Under the pieces are notes generated by a model. The model was not told where the DNA came from. It worked only from the letters and a program-made list of their open reading frames with translations, and made no database searches. The translations under genes and the position numbers were made by a program. Below are positions 21,521-31,861 of a stretch of DNA of 64,000 bases, one piece after another (position 1 is the first letter of the stretch; the number at the start of each line of letters is the position of its first letter). The DNA lies in contig CM019719.1 of NCBI GenBank assembly GCA_009760885.1, forward strand, positions 26,591,084 to 26,655,083. Direction: 5' to 3'. Origin of the DNA: Achatina immaculata (Eukaryota > Mollusca > Gastropoda > Stylommatophora > Achatinidae).

Positions 21521-22694
21521 TTTTTTGTAAAACGAAAACTATACACATTTATCTATCTCTAATTCTGACGTGTTCGCTTTCGAACTAGTTGTAGCCATAC
21601 GGAATAGCTTCGCAGAGCTGTAATGAGCTTAGAGTGACAATATCTAATATTAATACTTTATTAAACCCGCTCAATGATTGATCGCTTTTCCTAGATATTT
21701 TCTGTATAATAGGGATTATTATGAAAATGGGGAAATTAAAAAAAGTAATATGGAAATGTCCACGGCACGTTCCGTTGATGAAGGTAAGTCACCGTTGTAA
21801 CTGGGCTATAAGAGTTAAATAAAGTAAGACTTTTGAAACACGGAGAAGAATTAGAGAAGAAGGAATAGAAGATGATAGAAAATTCTAGAATAAACTGTAA
21901 TGACAAAACTGGTTACACGTATTTTCCTTCCCTGCACTCTTATATAGCTAAGAAAAATGAATCATTTGCATAGGACAGGATACAATTCTTTACTTCCTTT
22001 GCTGTCAAATCAGAGAAAGTATCTAATACTATACTATTCTAAGTCTGTCGGACTGGAGCCTTCATTACGTTACGGTGATGAAGTAAGAAGGAGGTTAGTG
22101 TACAAACGTGTTCATGTAAACTGTCAAACTTCTTTTGTTGCCCTGTATTCAGCACATAGATGGATTTAGCTTTAGTATTAGTGGGCATAAGTTAAAAACG
22201 TTTCAGTGGAGTTTTGGTAGCTCAGATAGCTATTCTGATGGGTAAAAAAAAAATTCCGAGATTGCTTATGCTTTTTTTTTTTAATGATAAAGTTTATTAA
22301 GTAAGGCAACTAATTCTGATAGAAAATATATTTTCATTTCTTTTCTCGTTATTTTTGATAGGTTACAGTGTATATGGATATAAAGTCCAGGTTATTCATC
22401 ATCTCCCAAGAGAGACAGACTTACATTTGTTGTGAAATTCTTTGTAAACTTTGTCGCTTAAGTTCTGAATTAATTTCAAAGCTTTCCACAGAAGATCTTC
22501 CATTCCCGGCCGTCTGTAGCCAGTCTCACGCGCGTTAACTTGAAACAAACCTCGCCTCGGCTCACTAGATCTTCGTCAATCAGGGTAGACTATGTCGTGC
22601 CACGAGAACGAGAGAGGGAGAGAGAGAGAGAGAGGGAGAGAATAGTGCATGTTTCTTGACTTTAAAACATTGTCTGAATTTTGTTTGTCAAAAG
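21521..22694. other. Spacer
   Basis: Unique AT-rich sequence. A short (GA)n run lies at 22605-22640, just ahead of the candidate exon at 22695. GGTAGCTCAGATAGC near 22217 looks like an isolated A box without a matching B box. Confidence 0.45.
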
Positions 22695-22874
22695 GAGTTT
22701 TGACTTGTACGATAGAGTACCACTTCGCGGATTATGTGGCAAGGGAGAGGATACACGAAGTTGGTGTGCCAGAGTTCTGCATGAACTTTCATCAAGCTTT
22801 CGTTCTATGCAAAAACAAACAAAAAAATTCACTGAAATTGACTTAGAACTTACTGTTCGGAAGCACTGGTACAG
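22695..22874 (+). CDS. Candidate internal exon of an unidentified gene
   Basis: A 180-bp stretch (60 codons) is open and ends exactly at a strong splice donor, CAG followed by GTGAGT at 22875. A T-rich stretch ending TTTGTTTGTCAAAAG gives a possible acceptor at 22694. The frame has a stop just upstream at 22675, so translation would rely on splicing. The peptide contains LCGKGEDTRSWCARVLHEL and ends ELTVRKHWYR. It is balanced in composition, not repeat-derived and unlike the transposon proteins around it. I do not recognise the family. Neighbouring exons were not found. It could also be chance or a fragment of an old element. Confidence 0.35.
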
Positions 22875-23227
22875 GTGAGTATATACAAATCTTTTTCTTG
22901 CTGTTTTTATTGTTGTCGGTATCTAATCACAGCATATAACAACTGGTTACTGTATCACAATGGATGCATATAGTTTTTCTCTTCTTTTAAAATCTATGAA
23001 GCGGACAAGTTGTGGTGTATGCATGTTCACAAGTGTACACGCGAATAAGCACAGTTAGTCCTGCTCTGGAAAGTAACTACAAACATAAAATGGTTGGAAA
23101 AAAAGGTTTGCTATTAGATTTACTATATTTTAAATACCACAAAAGCTTTTCAGTTCATTTTTTTATTATTACAGACGTGGTATGGATATTATAGAACGCA
23201 CTGTTATGCTATTGGCTTTCATGTTTA
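22875..23227. other. Spacer, possible intron
   Basis: Unique AT-rich sequence after the donor at 22875. No further exon could be identified. Confidence 0.35.
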
Positions 23228-23460
23228 AGAGAATGGAATATGACATTTGAGCATTTACAGAGTCCTAGTTCAGTATACAAGAGATCTGTACAGAGCATAA
23301 CATTTGGGCATCTACAGAACCTTGATTTCACCATCCAAAAGAGATCTTCAGAGAATATGACATTTGGGCATCCAAAGAACCTTGATTTCACTGTCCACAA
23401 GAGATATTTAGAGAACATGACATTTGGGCATGTACACACTTTTGGTTTGCACATTTATTG
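23228..23460. repeat. 58-bp degenerate tandem repeat
   Basis: ACATTTG.GCAT recurs at about 23243, 23301, 23359 and 23417, each followed by an AAGAGATCT-like block. Four copies, diverged by about 20%. Confidence 0.85.
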
Positions 23461-23515
23461 ACAATTAGGTACTCACATACCGCTGAAAAAAAAAGAAAAA
23501 AATCTTAATAACAAA

Positions 23516-23585
23516 CATGAGACTAGAACCTGGAACACTTTGCTTAATACGTAACTGCATTATCATTTAACCTGCCTGTATATAT
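23516..23585 (-). other. Degenerate tRNA-like sequence (probable SINE head)
   Basis: The minus strand has an A-box-like GGTTAAATGATAATGC and a B-box-like GGTTCTAGTCTC at tRNA spacing. The stems do not pair as in a functional tRNA. It is followed by poly-T-rich sequence. Confidence 0.4.
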
Positions 23586-23918
23586 CTAACCCGACCTACC
23601 AAGATTTCGTTCTTGGAACCCCTCTTTTTGTATCACATGTGGTAGCTACTCTGAGTATAGAATTTATATAGGCAAAATTTATTATAGTTTATTATTATTA
23701 GGAGAAATATGTCCTTAAAGATAGTTAACCAAATATTCACCGGAAAAATGCAAAGTTTATCGTTTAAAAATTCGGACAATGTCTTAGTTCTGTAGAAAAG
23801 GCAGATTGTGCATAATTTCTTTTTTGTTTCATTCTCTTTGATAAATATTTACCGAACACATTAAAAAGGTGTTATAAGAGAAAGAAACCTTTTATCCTAT
23901 TTAGCACGGATTTCCCAC

Positions 23919-23921
<3 letters not shown>

Positions 23922-23962
<41 letters not shown>
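23922..23962. repeat. (TA)n microsatellite
   Basis: A pure TA run directly abutting the CAT tail of the LINE to its right. TA also appears on the far side of that LINE at 24398-24412, so the LINE landed in a TA array. Confidence 0.95.
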
Positions 23963-23965
<3 letters not shown>

Positions 23966-24397
23966 TCATCATCATCATGTGCCGTGCCGACTGGCGTTGG
24001 CTATTATGCTTCTCCAGAGTACACGATCCTTCATGCAGGCCATCAGCTCAGTTGGTGATCTCCTCTCACACCATCCCGTCAGACTGTCCAGTATCATTTC
24101 TCTTGGTCTTCCTCTTGATCTTCTTCCTTCTATTTTTCCTGTTGTTATAATATTTTCAATGCCCCCTCTTCTCATTGCATGTCCTATGAAAGTACATTGT
24201 CTCTCTCTTATCTTTTTGACAAGGTTTTTTGTCTGTCCAGCTCTTCTCATACATTCTTCATTAGTTATTTTTGTTGTCCAGGGGATTCGCAACATTCTTC
24301 TAATAAACCACATTTCTGCTGCTTCCAATGATTTTTGTGCAGACTTGCCTATTGTCCATGATTTACTTCCATATAACAAGATAGATCCCAACACCCT
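23963..24397 (-). mobile_element. LINE family B (RTE/BovB-like), 5'-truncated, open frame
   Basis: The minus strand encodes 139 uninterrupted codons of the post-RT region: LLYGSKSWTIGK, EMWFIRRMLRIPWT, FIGHAMRRGGIENIITTGKI, RSRGRPREMILDSLTGW, ending SRHGT and a stop. The 3' end is followed directly by (ATG)n. Over roughly 400 bp it differs from the copy at 54848-55260 at only about nine positions by eye, so both are recent. It is inserted in a TA microsatellite, which hides the duplication. About 15 bases at the truncated end (AGATCCCAACACCCTA) do not belong to the element. Confidence 0.93.
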
Positions 24398-24412
24398 ATA
24401 TATATATATATA

Positions 24413-24681
24413 AAGGTAACGCTAAAATTCCATGCCATTAAGACATATTGGGGAATACAACGTTACGCCCGTATTTTCCCTGACCTTCGGCATATGAAAG
24501 TCTGATGTGGTCAGTATTACACCTGGTCGCTTTATCTTCCCAGATTTCTCTGGTACCCAGTTTTACAGCTCTCTCCCCCCTTCTTTTTTTTTTGGTGCGT
24601 ACCTGAAAAAAATCCCACTGCTGGGACTGAACCCGATACCACCGGATTAGTAAACCGAGCGCCTAACCACTCAGCCAACTC
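24413..24681 (-). mobile_element. tRNA-derived SINE
   Basis: The minus strand begins GAGTTGGCTGAGTGGTTAGG, a very good A box of the leucine/serine tRNA type. About 40 bases on is GGTTCAGTCCCAGCAG, a good B box. The body continues for about 180 bp and includes ATACTGACCACATCAGAC and ATGCCGAAGGTCAGGGAAAA. The same body sequence, diverged, occurs on the plus strand near 44070-44140. The element sits between AT repeats (TATATA at both ends), so the duplication is masked. It would be transcribed by RNA polymerase III and mobilised by a LINE; which LINE is unknown. Confidence 0.78.
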
Positions 24682-24710
24682 ATATATATCCACACCATTC
24701 ACCTCACTGT

Positions 24711-25242
24711 ATGAATGTGTGCTTACACATTACACACTCCAAAAGACTAAATTCACTCAAGCGACTTGCAAGTACATCCTGGGGAGCTGACAAAGCAACA
24801 CTCAGACAACTGTACACAGGATATGTTAGATCAATAATAGATTGCAACCTGCCCCTACAGGTCACAGCATCAAAGAGCTCCCATACACAAGTGGACAGAG
24901 TCCAGAACCAACCCCGTCATTTCATTTGTGGGACAGTGAGATCAATACCCACAGCTGCATATGAAATTGATGCAAACAGAGCCATTAGATATAAAAAAAG
25001 TCAACCATTGAGGCAGTAGAAAGATATAGACACATGCCCCCAGATCATCCTAACAGAATAGTAATTGATAAATGGAAGCATAATAATAGACTGAAACTGA
25101 AAACTCCAGTGCACATAGCAGAACAGTTAAACACAAGACACAAACTCCCTGAAGACAGAAGAACTTACAAAAGTACCAGACAATCCCACCAAACACAAAC
25201 TACACACTTCCTCAAACTAACACCAGACTCAAGAACAAATTA
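24711..25242 (+). pseudogene. LINE family F, end of reverse transcriptase region
   Basis: Reads LNSLKRLASTSWGADKATLR, LYTGYVRSIIDCNLP, then RVQNQPRHFICGTVRSIPT and a region leading to the RNase H domain. This order (thumb-like segment, connection, then RNase H) is typical of the I group of LINEs, which carry RNase H after the RT. A stop at 25019 and a frame change break it. RT catalytic motifs and the endonuclease are missing. Confidence 0.82.
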
Positions 25243-26030
25243 ATGAACAAATCATCAGATCCCAACACCCTAAAGCTGTGTGCACTGGAGACAACAGAAT
25301 CCTACCCCAAGGACTGGATCCATGCATACACTGATGGGTCAGCATTAAAAAAAAGAGACAGTGCAGGATATGGGGTACTCATAATGTTTCCAGACAAGAC
25401 AACAAGTCACATTTCTGCTCCTTGTGGATCTCGCTGCTCCAGTTATGATGCAGAGATGCAGGCAATATTAGCAGCCCTGGCAGCCACCACCACCAAATAC
25501 AAAAACAGCGCCTCTCACACAAAAAACCTTGTTATTTTCTCAGACTTCCAGTCTGCTCTCCAGACCCTTGAAAACTGGATACCATCACATTACAATTAAC
25601 ATACTCAGTGCAGTAAACCAACTCGCCTTCTATGACATCTAGACCACCCTACAGTGGATACCAGGACACATAGATATCAGAAGAAATGAACATGATGACA
25701 GACTGGCAAAGAGTGGAGCCACCATGTCACAGCCCCACATCTCCACCAACATGAGAACAGCTAAACACATTATACACAACAACTGCAAGCAGCAGTGGAT
25801 AGACAGCTGGCCCAGTAATCCAACTGGAAGATCCCTATATGCACACCTGCCAAAGCCTAACACCGGAGACCACATCAACAGCTTATGTCGTAGAGACCAA
25901 AGCACAATGACAAGGCGAGAACAGGACACATTACCCTCAATAAGCACTTACACAGAGTGACCGCTGACCACACACCATACTGCACGCACTGCAACAGACA
26001 AGAAGAAGAAACTGTTAAACACCATCTCGT
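25243..26030 (+). pseudogene. LINE family F, RNase H domain
   Basis: RNase H hydrolyses RNA in RNA:DNA hybrids and helps second-strand synthesis in I-group LINEs. The first aspartate is seen in YTDGSALKKRDSAGYG, the glutamate in DAEMQAILAAL and the next aspartate in IFSDFQSALQTL. After a frameshift near 25600, the last block reads WIPGHIDIRRNEHDDRLAKS, with the final histidine and aspartate. All four catalytic positions are therefore recognisable, but the domain is split. The following DSWPSNPTGRSLYAH region belongs to the LINE tail. The 3' end of the element is not clear; homology fades near 26030. Confidence 0.85.
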
Positions 26031-26220
26031 TGAAATAACCTTGTATTTGAAAAGCCATGTACCAAAGCGAACAAAGTGGATGTAATTAATCATTAGGAAG
26101 TTCAGCCTCCTACATATAAAGGATTGTCTTGAACTGATAGAGAGTGAGACGAATTCTCTACATCCCCCCCCACCCAACCACACATACACAGGGGACAAAC
26201 TGTCCCAGTAATCTCACTTC

Positions 26221-26223
26221 ATA

Positions 26224-26266
<43 letters not shown>

Positions 26267-26278
26267 TCTCTCTCTCTC
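26221..26278. repeat. (CAT)n then (CT)n microsatellite
   Basis: About 14 CAT/ATC units followed by CT repeats. It resembles the tail of family B LINEs, but no LINE sequence adjoins it. Confidence 0.95.
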
Positions 26279-26859
26279 TGCTCCGTCGCCTTAGTGCTAG
26301 CAACTTCCACATTTTAATAAGCACATCTTGAAGATGTTGCAGCATGCTCCCTAATATTCGTCAGCCTTGTTGAAGAGATGTCACTGAATTACACACACAG
26401 AGAGAGAGGGATAGGAAATTGAGTAATCTCGTCAAACTGGGGTTTCTTTGTCTTCGCCTTCATAACTTAGAGCTTCAAAATGGCGCTCAACGTCCGACAT
26501 TAATACTACCACATCTGGGGCGCTCGTATCACGTAACGGCTCTGGCACACGTCGTGCTATTTAAGTCATCATAAGAAGAATAAAACACCCTCTCCTGTGC
26601 CGACGTTAAGTAAGCAGTGTACTCAGCACACTGTCCTCTCCCAGTCAAACGGCAGATGCTTCATCTTCCTTGAAGCTATCCCTAGAAGGTTCATAAACAC
26701 ATCATTTGAGAGATGTGCACCGTTGGAAGATAGCGTTTCCTTGTTTGTGGTACAAGGGACTGAGATTTGTCTTGTTTTTAACCCTTCCTAGCTATATCTG
26801 AAAAAAAAGAGAGATCTCTTGTAGAATTCGAAATTCTGTATTTACGGGTTCATTTACAG
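26279..26859. other. Spacer, nothing recognised
   Basis: The 64-codon frame at 26597-26791 has no recognised domain. No element boundary seen. Confidence 0.4.
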
Positions 26860-27090
26860 CATCAGTGTAACATTTGTGACGTTACTATCACACAATCAGT
26901 ATAAAACCTGTGACGTTTCTGTCACACAATCAGTATAACACTTGTGACGTTACTATCACACAATCAATATAACACTTGTGACGTTAATATCACACAATCA
27001 GTATAACACTTTTGACGTGTCTGTCACACAATCAGTATAAAACCTGTGACGTTTCTGTCACACAATCAGTATAACGCTTGTGATTTGACT
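26860..27090. repeat. 34-bp minisatellite
   Basis: Seven copies of CAGTATAACACTTGTGACGT plus ACTATCACACAAT, with alternate AAACCTGTGACGTTTCTG versions (starts 26897, 26931 and so on). Almost every copy carries a TGACGT core. Confidence 0.93.
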
Positions 27091-27283
27091 CTCACAGTAA
27101 CGACCAAAACTTGTAAAGTGATCCTCAAAACCTGGAACCGTGTCTGTCAGCACTCGTCAGTTTTCCTTAATGTATTAGACAAGTGTCTTCTTACATAGAA
27201 TCTCCGAAGATACTAGTAAAGTGTGTCAGTTATAATGCCTTCACCCACGTCCCAGTGAGTGGAGGAGGGGTGGGGGTGGGGTG

Positions 27284-27500
27284 GAAAGGTTTGGGGGGGG
27301 GGGTGTGTGGGGGCGGAGGTGATGCTGAGGGATTAATGGCGGCTTACCTAGAGCAGTTGGCATAGAGAGTTAAGGTCGAGCTTCAATCCCACCCGGGCAG
27401 ATTAAACAACACACATACATATACACTCTCTCTCTCACACACACACACACACTCTCACACACATTCACACGCGCGCACATGCACACCCACCCAGCACTCA
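27284..27500. repeat. G-rich tract and (CA)n/(CT)n repeats
   Basis: Around 27285-27315 there is a run of about 12 guanines with further GGGG blocks. At 27420-27500 lies a compound CT/CA microsatellite. The sequence between is unique. Confidence 0.85.
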
Positions 27501-28209
27501 CTCACAATCACACACGCCTAAAACAGTTTAGAAAAAAATGGATTTAACCCGATTAGCATCCAAGTCTGGCAAGTGATAAACTAGTATTCAAGGTTCAAGG
27601 CGACACCGCTCACTGGCTAGTCTGAAATTTATTATAAACAAGGACCCATCATCTTTCTAGTTCATTACTTACACACAAAGGACAACGCAATTTTAACAAT
27701 AAACATCTTTTTAACAATAAAATTTTAACAATAAACTTCTTTTTAATTACCCCCATTCCAGATTTTTAACTACTTCCTTTCAGAAAAATTTGCACCCATA
27801 ACCGAAACTAGAGTTAAGTGCTACCATTCACTGTCGACAGCGCAACCCCCTGTAGTCCATGTCTGCCTTGTGTCAGTCTTAGTGTATTATCTCTGTAATT
27901 TAATAAAATAAAATTTAACTAAAAAGACATAAGGGAGTTAATAGTCTAGCTGTGACCCGACTTAATTTTGGGGGCCATATGTGGACTGAATGTTAAAATC
28001 CCAGTCTTGATACAGCCTGAATATTTATTGGGTGGAAAAGGGTTTGGAATAGATTAATCTGCCCCTTGTTGAAGTCCACGTGGCTGGGATTCTGGGAAAT
28101 GTCCGGAATTGGACTATACTGATTGGCTTACAGGCGAGTCACGTGAGAACCTAGAGGAAAATAGTAGTAACAGTAAAATGAGCAGGTAAAGGGGCTTACC
28201 TTTTGAAAT
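27501..28209. other. Spacer, nothing recognised
   Basis: Unique sequence with a small direct duplication of TTTTAACAATAAACTTCTTT type at 27690-27745. No coding signal. Confidence 0.4.
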
Positions 28210-28221
28210 AGGAGAACAGAT

Positions 28222-28356
28222 ATCATCATCATCATCATCATGTGTCATGCCGACTGGCGTTGGCTATGCTTCTCCAGAGTACACGATCCTTCATGCAGGC
28301 CATCAGCTCAGTTGGTGATATCTTCTCACACCATCCCGTCAGACTGTCCACTGTCC
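28222..28356 (-). mobile_element. LINE family B, very short 5'-truncated insertion
   Basis: Only 135 bp of the 3' end plus (CAT)n was copied. The duplication AGGAGAACAGAT is perfect over 12 bp (28210-28221 and 28357-28368). The sequence matches the ends of the copies at 23963 and 54836 closely, with a three-base deletion. It encodes only the last few dozen residues of the polyprotein. Confidence 0.93.
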
Positions 28357-28644
28357 AGGAGAACAGATGGTCTGATGATAAAGCTAGAGAACAATAGCCA
28401 AACAATAGCTTGTTTGCTCTGATCCGCGCAAGGACGTGTTGTGACTGTGATAAGTCAGGGATTTGATACCGATCTCTTTATTTTTGTACACTCCAACATT
28501 GATTCAATACGTCCACTTGCTTCAGAACTGCCTTCTAAAAAGAAAATTGTCATTATTATTATTACTACAAAAAAAGGAGATCATATGAAATTAGAAACTT
28601 CTAAGAGAACGTGGGGGGGGGGGAGATGCTGTCCTATTTGATAA

Positions 28645-28925
28645 GCAGCGACCCAAAGCTAACACGCTTACATCATCAGGGCTGGTGAATCATAGGTGGT
28701 CAAGACCATGTCTCAGATCTCCATTGGTACTCCCAGTACAGGCCTACCCTGGCTAACGGGTTCGCCGTAGTAGCCATGGTGGTGGAGCCTGCTGAAGAAG
28801 TATTGTACACCCCCCTGCTTTTCAGGTCTACCCAGGGACTGAACCCCCCCCCCAAAAGCTGCCGTAACCCGCTCCCGATCCGACACTATGATGTATCTCA
28901 ACATCCCTACCACATCAGCTGCAGA
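28645..28925. repeat. Dispersed repeat G, copy 2
   Basis: Collinear with 6105-6390 (see that entry for shared blocks). Here the poly-C run near 28840 and the block AGCAGGGGGGTGTACAATAC on the minus strand are additional. The GGTTCAGTCCC-like string on the minus strand suggests a possible B box, but no good A box sits at the right distance. Confidence 0.68.
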
Positions 28926-28959
28926 GAACATCAGCTGACAGTTCCAGAGTGACATGAGA

Positions 28960-29592
28960 AGAGGAGAACTTAGGGCTAGTTTTTAAAAAAAACGATATTT
29001 CAAATACTTGATCTGACTTGAGTCATTAGTCTCGTGCTCAGCACGGAGACAATTTCTGTCAGAATGGGAATATATTCACGTCAGATCTGAACCAGGTGTT
29101 TATGGGGGTGGGGGGGGGGAGTGGAAATACGTTATTTGATGACGTCGGTTTGGGGCGCAAGAGAGAAGAGAGGAACTGAGAACGAGATTCGACCCAAGAA
29201 GATCTGTTGTATTCGTCCGCCACGATTAAGAATCGTACACGGTTGTCCGACCGCGGGAGAAGACGATAAAGATAAAAGACTAATACTGGAAATCGGGCAA
29301 GACGGACATAAATATTTCAATATTTCACTTCCAGCTGTGAGGTCGTAACATTTCACTACAAAATTATCTAGACTTGGTGAAACTAGTTAATTCGCTCTGT
29401 TCATGTCGTGCGTCACATATGAGCCACCCGGCTTTGATTTGAACAAAACAAGGAGCTACGTAAGAAAAAGAAATCCAGCACAAATCTTTTGAAGTTCTCT
29501 TTTATGTGTTAAGTAGGGTCTCTGTCTCGTGTGTGTGTGTGTGTGTGTGTGCGTGTGTGTGTGTTTGTGTGTGTTTGTGTGTGTATGTGTTC
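28960..29592. other. Spacer with G run and (GT)n
   Basis: Poly-G at 29108-29120 and (GT)n at 29528-29592. A 75-codon frame at 29121-29348 is not repetitive and has balanced composition, but it has no recognised domain and no convincing splice signals. Confidence 0.4.
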
Positions 29593-30381
29593 AGACGTCA
29601 AGTTCAGATACATTGCATATGCATTTCTTTTCAACAAGGACCTAGCTGGTGAATAAATGCATGAAACATCGGAGTGTATCCTTATTTATTCTACGGCTTC
29701 ACAGACACAAAAGAAAACGCTTGTCAGAATAGGAAAACTTCCTCAGAAATATTCGTAAACAAATTTTGTCCTGTTTAAGTGTCTTCCTTCCATGAAAGGG
29801 CCATTTTTCTGATGTTTTCTGTTGAATACATGAATGGAAACATGAAGTCTAGATGCATGTTTAGGATGGGACACTGTTTCAATTTGCCACTAGTTTTATC
29901 AGTTATGTGGCCTTCAATCTAGGGTGATGTATTTTATGAGGAGTTATAGTTAACATGATTTAAAGATTTCTTCTTCTTCTTCTTCTTCTTCTTCTTCTAA
30001 CTATAAATAAAACATATTTGAGGAAGAAATCCCCTTAGAACATAGAGTACTCTTGTAAAAGCCACAGAATCTAGTTTTCATGCTCTTGTTCTGAAAATCT
30101 GTGTCATCTTGTGACAACATGTCAATATGTGGAGACTGTCGGCGTGACACTGCAGTGCCGGTGGCTTTTATCTTGAATGGGTGAACCGTAATTCAGCAGG
30201 GGCCATGTGTTACTCAGGCTAAATTTAACTTACCTAACCCGCTTGTTAACTATGAGAAGTTTAATTTTTTAAACAAAAATTAGAAATATATCACTGTTAA
30301 CGAAATCGACCACGTTTCAATAAGAAGATAAGAGTGGAAGAAGAATTTTAGAAGTTAATATTTGTATGTGGAGCTCTGATT
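29593..30381. other. Spacer with (TTC)n
   Basis: (TTC)n at 29969-29997; otherwise unique sequence. Confidence 0.45.
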
Positions 30382-30389
30382 ATCTATGC

Positions 30390-30727
30390 CAGTAGTTTCC
30401 ATATGATGGTCCAGGGGCCCCGGGGGTCAGAGTAACCTGCCGTGGGGGTCCGTGACACAAACTCCAGGTCCTTTTATTAAATTAAAAAAGGTAGATAGAG
30501 GTGTATGGTGCAGTTTTACAAAGTAAGGGAGGGAATGAATAAGGTGAGAAAAAACGAATAGAAAATATGAGAATGTATAAATGAAAAACATTCAACATCC
30601 GATATTTAAAAATTTAAAGCACACAGCTGCTATACAGATATGAAACTTTTGGAAAGTGAGGGGGGTCCGTGGTCTGGATTTTGAAACAGTTGAGGGTCCG
30701 CGGACTTTTGTTAAATCGGAACCACTA
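30390..30727. mobile_element. hAT-type MITE with 8-bp target duplication
   Basis: The left end CAGTAGTTTCCATATGATGG and the reversed right end TAGTGGTTCCGATTTAACAA are hAT-like. GGTCC-rich palindromic blocks follow both. Flanks ATCTATGC (30382-30389) and ATCTATGG (30728-30735) agree at 7 of 8 bases, the duplication length of hAT transposases. The 338-bp interior encodes nothing. Unlike the other MITEs here it has no tandem array. Confidence 0.8.
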
Positions 30728-30926
30728 ATCTATGGAATCTGTGCGTGCAGTTCCTTTATTGTATAGATTATCTCTGGTTTTAATGTCATATGAAGACACA
30801 GTTTTAAAGAATAATTTTGTATGGTGGTTTCGAAACTAAATCTTCTAGCTCTTACTCTGTTGAATAAGACATTCTGTTTTCAGCCATTATGCCACCTCCA
30901 CTCCTCCTGGGGCTTTAAAATAGGAT

Positions 30927-31390
30927 ATGTATGTATGTATGTATGTATGTGTGTGTATGTATGTATGTATGTATGTATGTCCTTGGTCAAGCAGTCACCG
31001 CCCAATACGTCCTCTGGCGTCTTGCAAGGCAGCAACACACTCTCTCCACCTCTCACGGTCCGTGGCTAACCTCTGTATTGTACATCAGCTGTGCTGCATG
31101 CTACTCATTTCTGCTTCTACAATTCTGCACCAGGCAGCCTTGGGTTGTCCTCTCTTTCTTTTTCCCTCGGGTGTCCATCTCATGGCTGTTTTAGAGATGT
31201 TGCTGGGGTCTCTTCTGAGCATATGACCAATCCATTTACAGCGTTTTTTCCAGTTATGACATGCATATCTTCTAGTTCACATTGGGCTAGTAGGTCTTTA
31301 TTATTTATTATCTGCGGCCTGTAAATAATAAATTTTCCTATCCTCTCTATTTTGCTAATATAACCCAGACAAAGGGCATGGTCCATACAT
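30927..31390 (-). pseudogene. LINE family D, 3' fragment with (CATA)n tail
   Basis: The minus strand reads SKIERIGKFIIYRPQIINNK, LAQCELEDMHVIT, then KTAMRWTPEGKRKRG-like and DREKW and the end of the protein, across frame changes. It is collinear with 16900-17226. The 3' end runs into about 54 bp of (CATA)n (30927-30980). Only the post-RT region is present, with several disruptions. Confidence 0.82.
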
Positions 31391-31861
31391 CTGAAAGTCT
31401 AGCAGTGAGTTCAGGGGGTGTCAGAAGGTGAACAGACTAAAGAACTTATTTGCAAACTACTTTAAGGTACCAGTTACACTAAAATAAACATTAACCATTA
31501 ACGAACTGAAGACTTGTGTGGAGACATGTCTTTGTCTCAACATACTATAAGCAATTTTTAAAAATCTTTATTAAGTTTTACTTTCCAGCCTTCTTTTTTT
31601 TTTGTTGTGTTTCTAAAACTGCGAGTTACTATTCTTTATTGACGATCCAATGAAGACATTGAAACATTTGTTCTCAGAAAAAATGCCTGATATATCAGTA
31701 TGTAAATGATACTTCATGGCAAAAATGGAGAAACTCATGTCAGAGTGCAAGAATGTCTGCAGAGAGCTCTTTAAGATTAAAATACTGCATCATATGGATG
31801 GAGAGTTGATTGCGATGGTCTCCTTGGAAACCAGGAGAGTATCCACGAAGCGATCCCATCC
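31391..31861. other. Spacer, nothing recognised
   Basis: Unique sequence. A frame beginning near 31716 continues into the LINE to the right and is not a gene. Confidence 0.4.

Noticed and set aside
22210..22250. GGTAGCTCAGATAGC as a tRNA start
   Set aside because: Only an A-box-like string is present; no B box or acceptor stem follows.
27345..27405. Possible plus-strand tRNA-like sequence (TAGAGCAGTTGGCA and CTTCAATCCC)
   Set aside because: The stems do not pair and box matches are weak; not enough to call a SINE or tRNA.
28400..28470. Possible tRNA-like head near GGGATTTGATACC
   Set aside because: The B box is weak and no convincing A box lies at the right distance.
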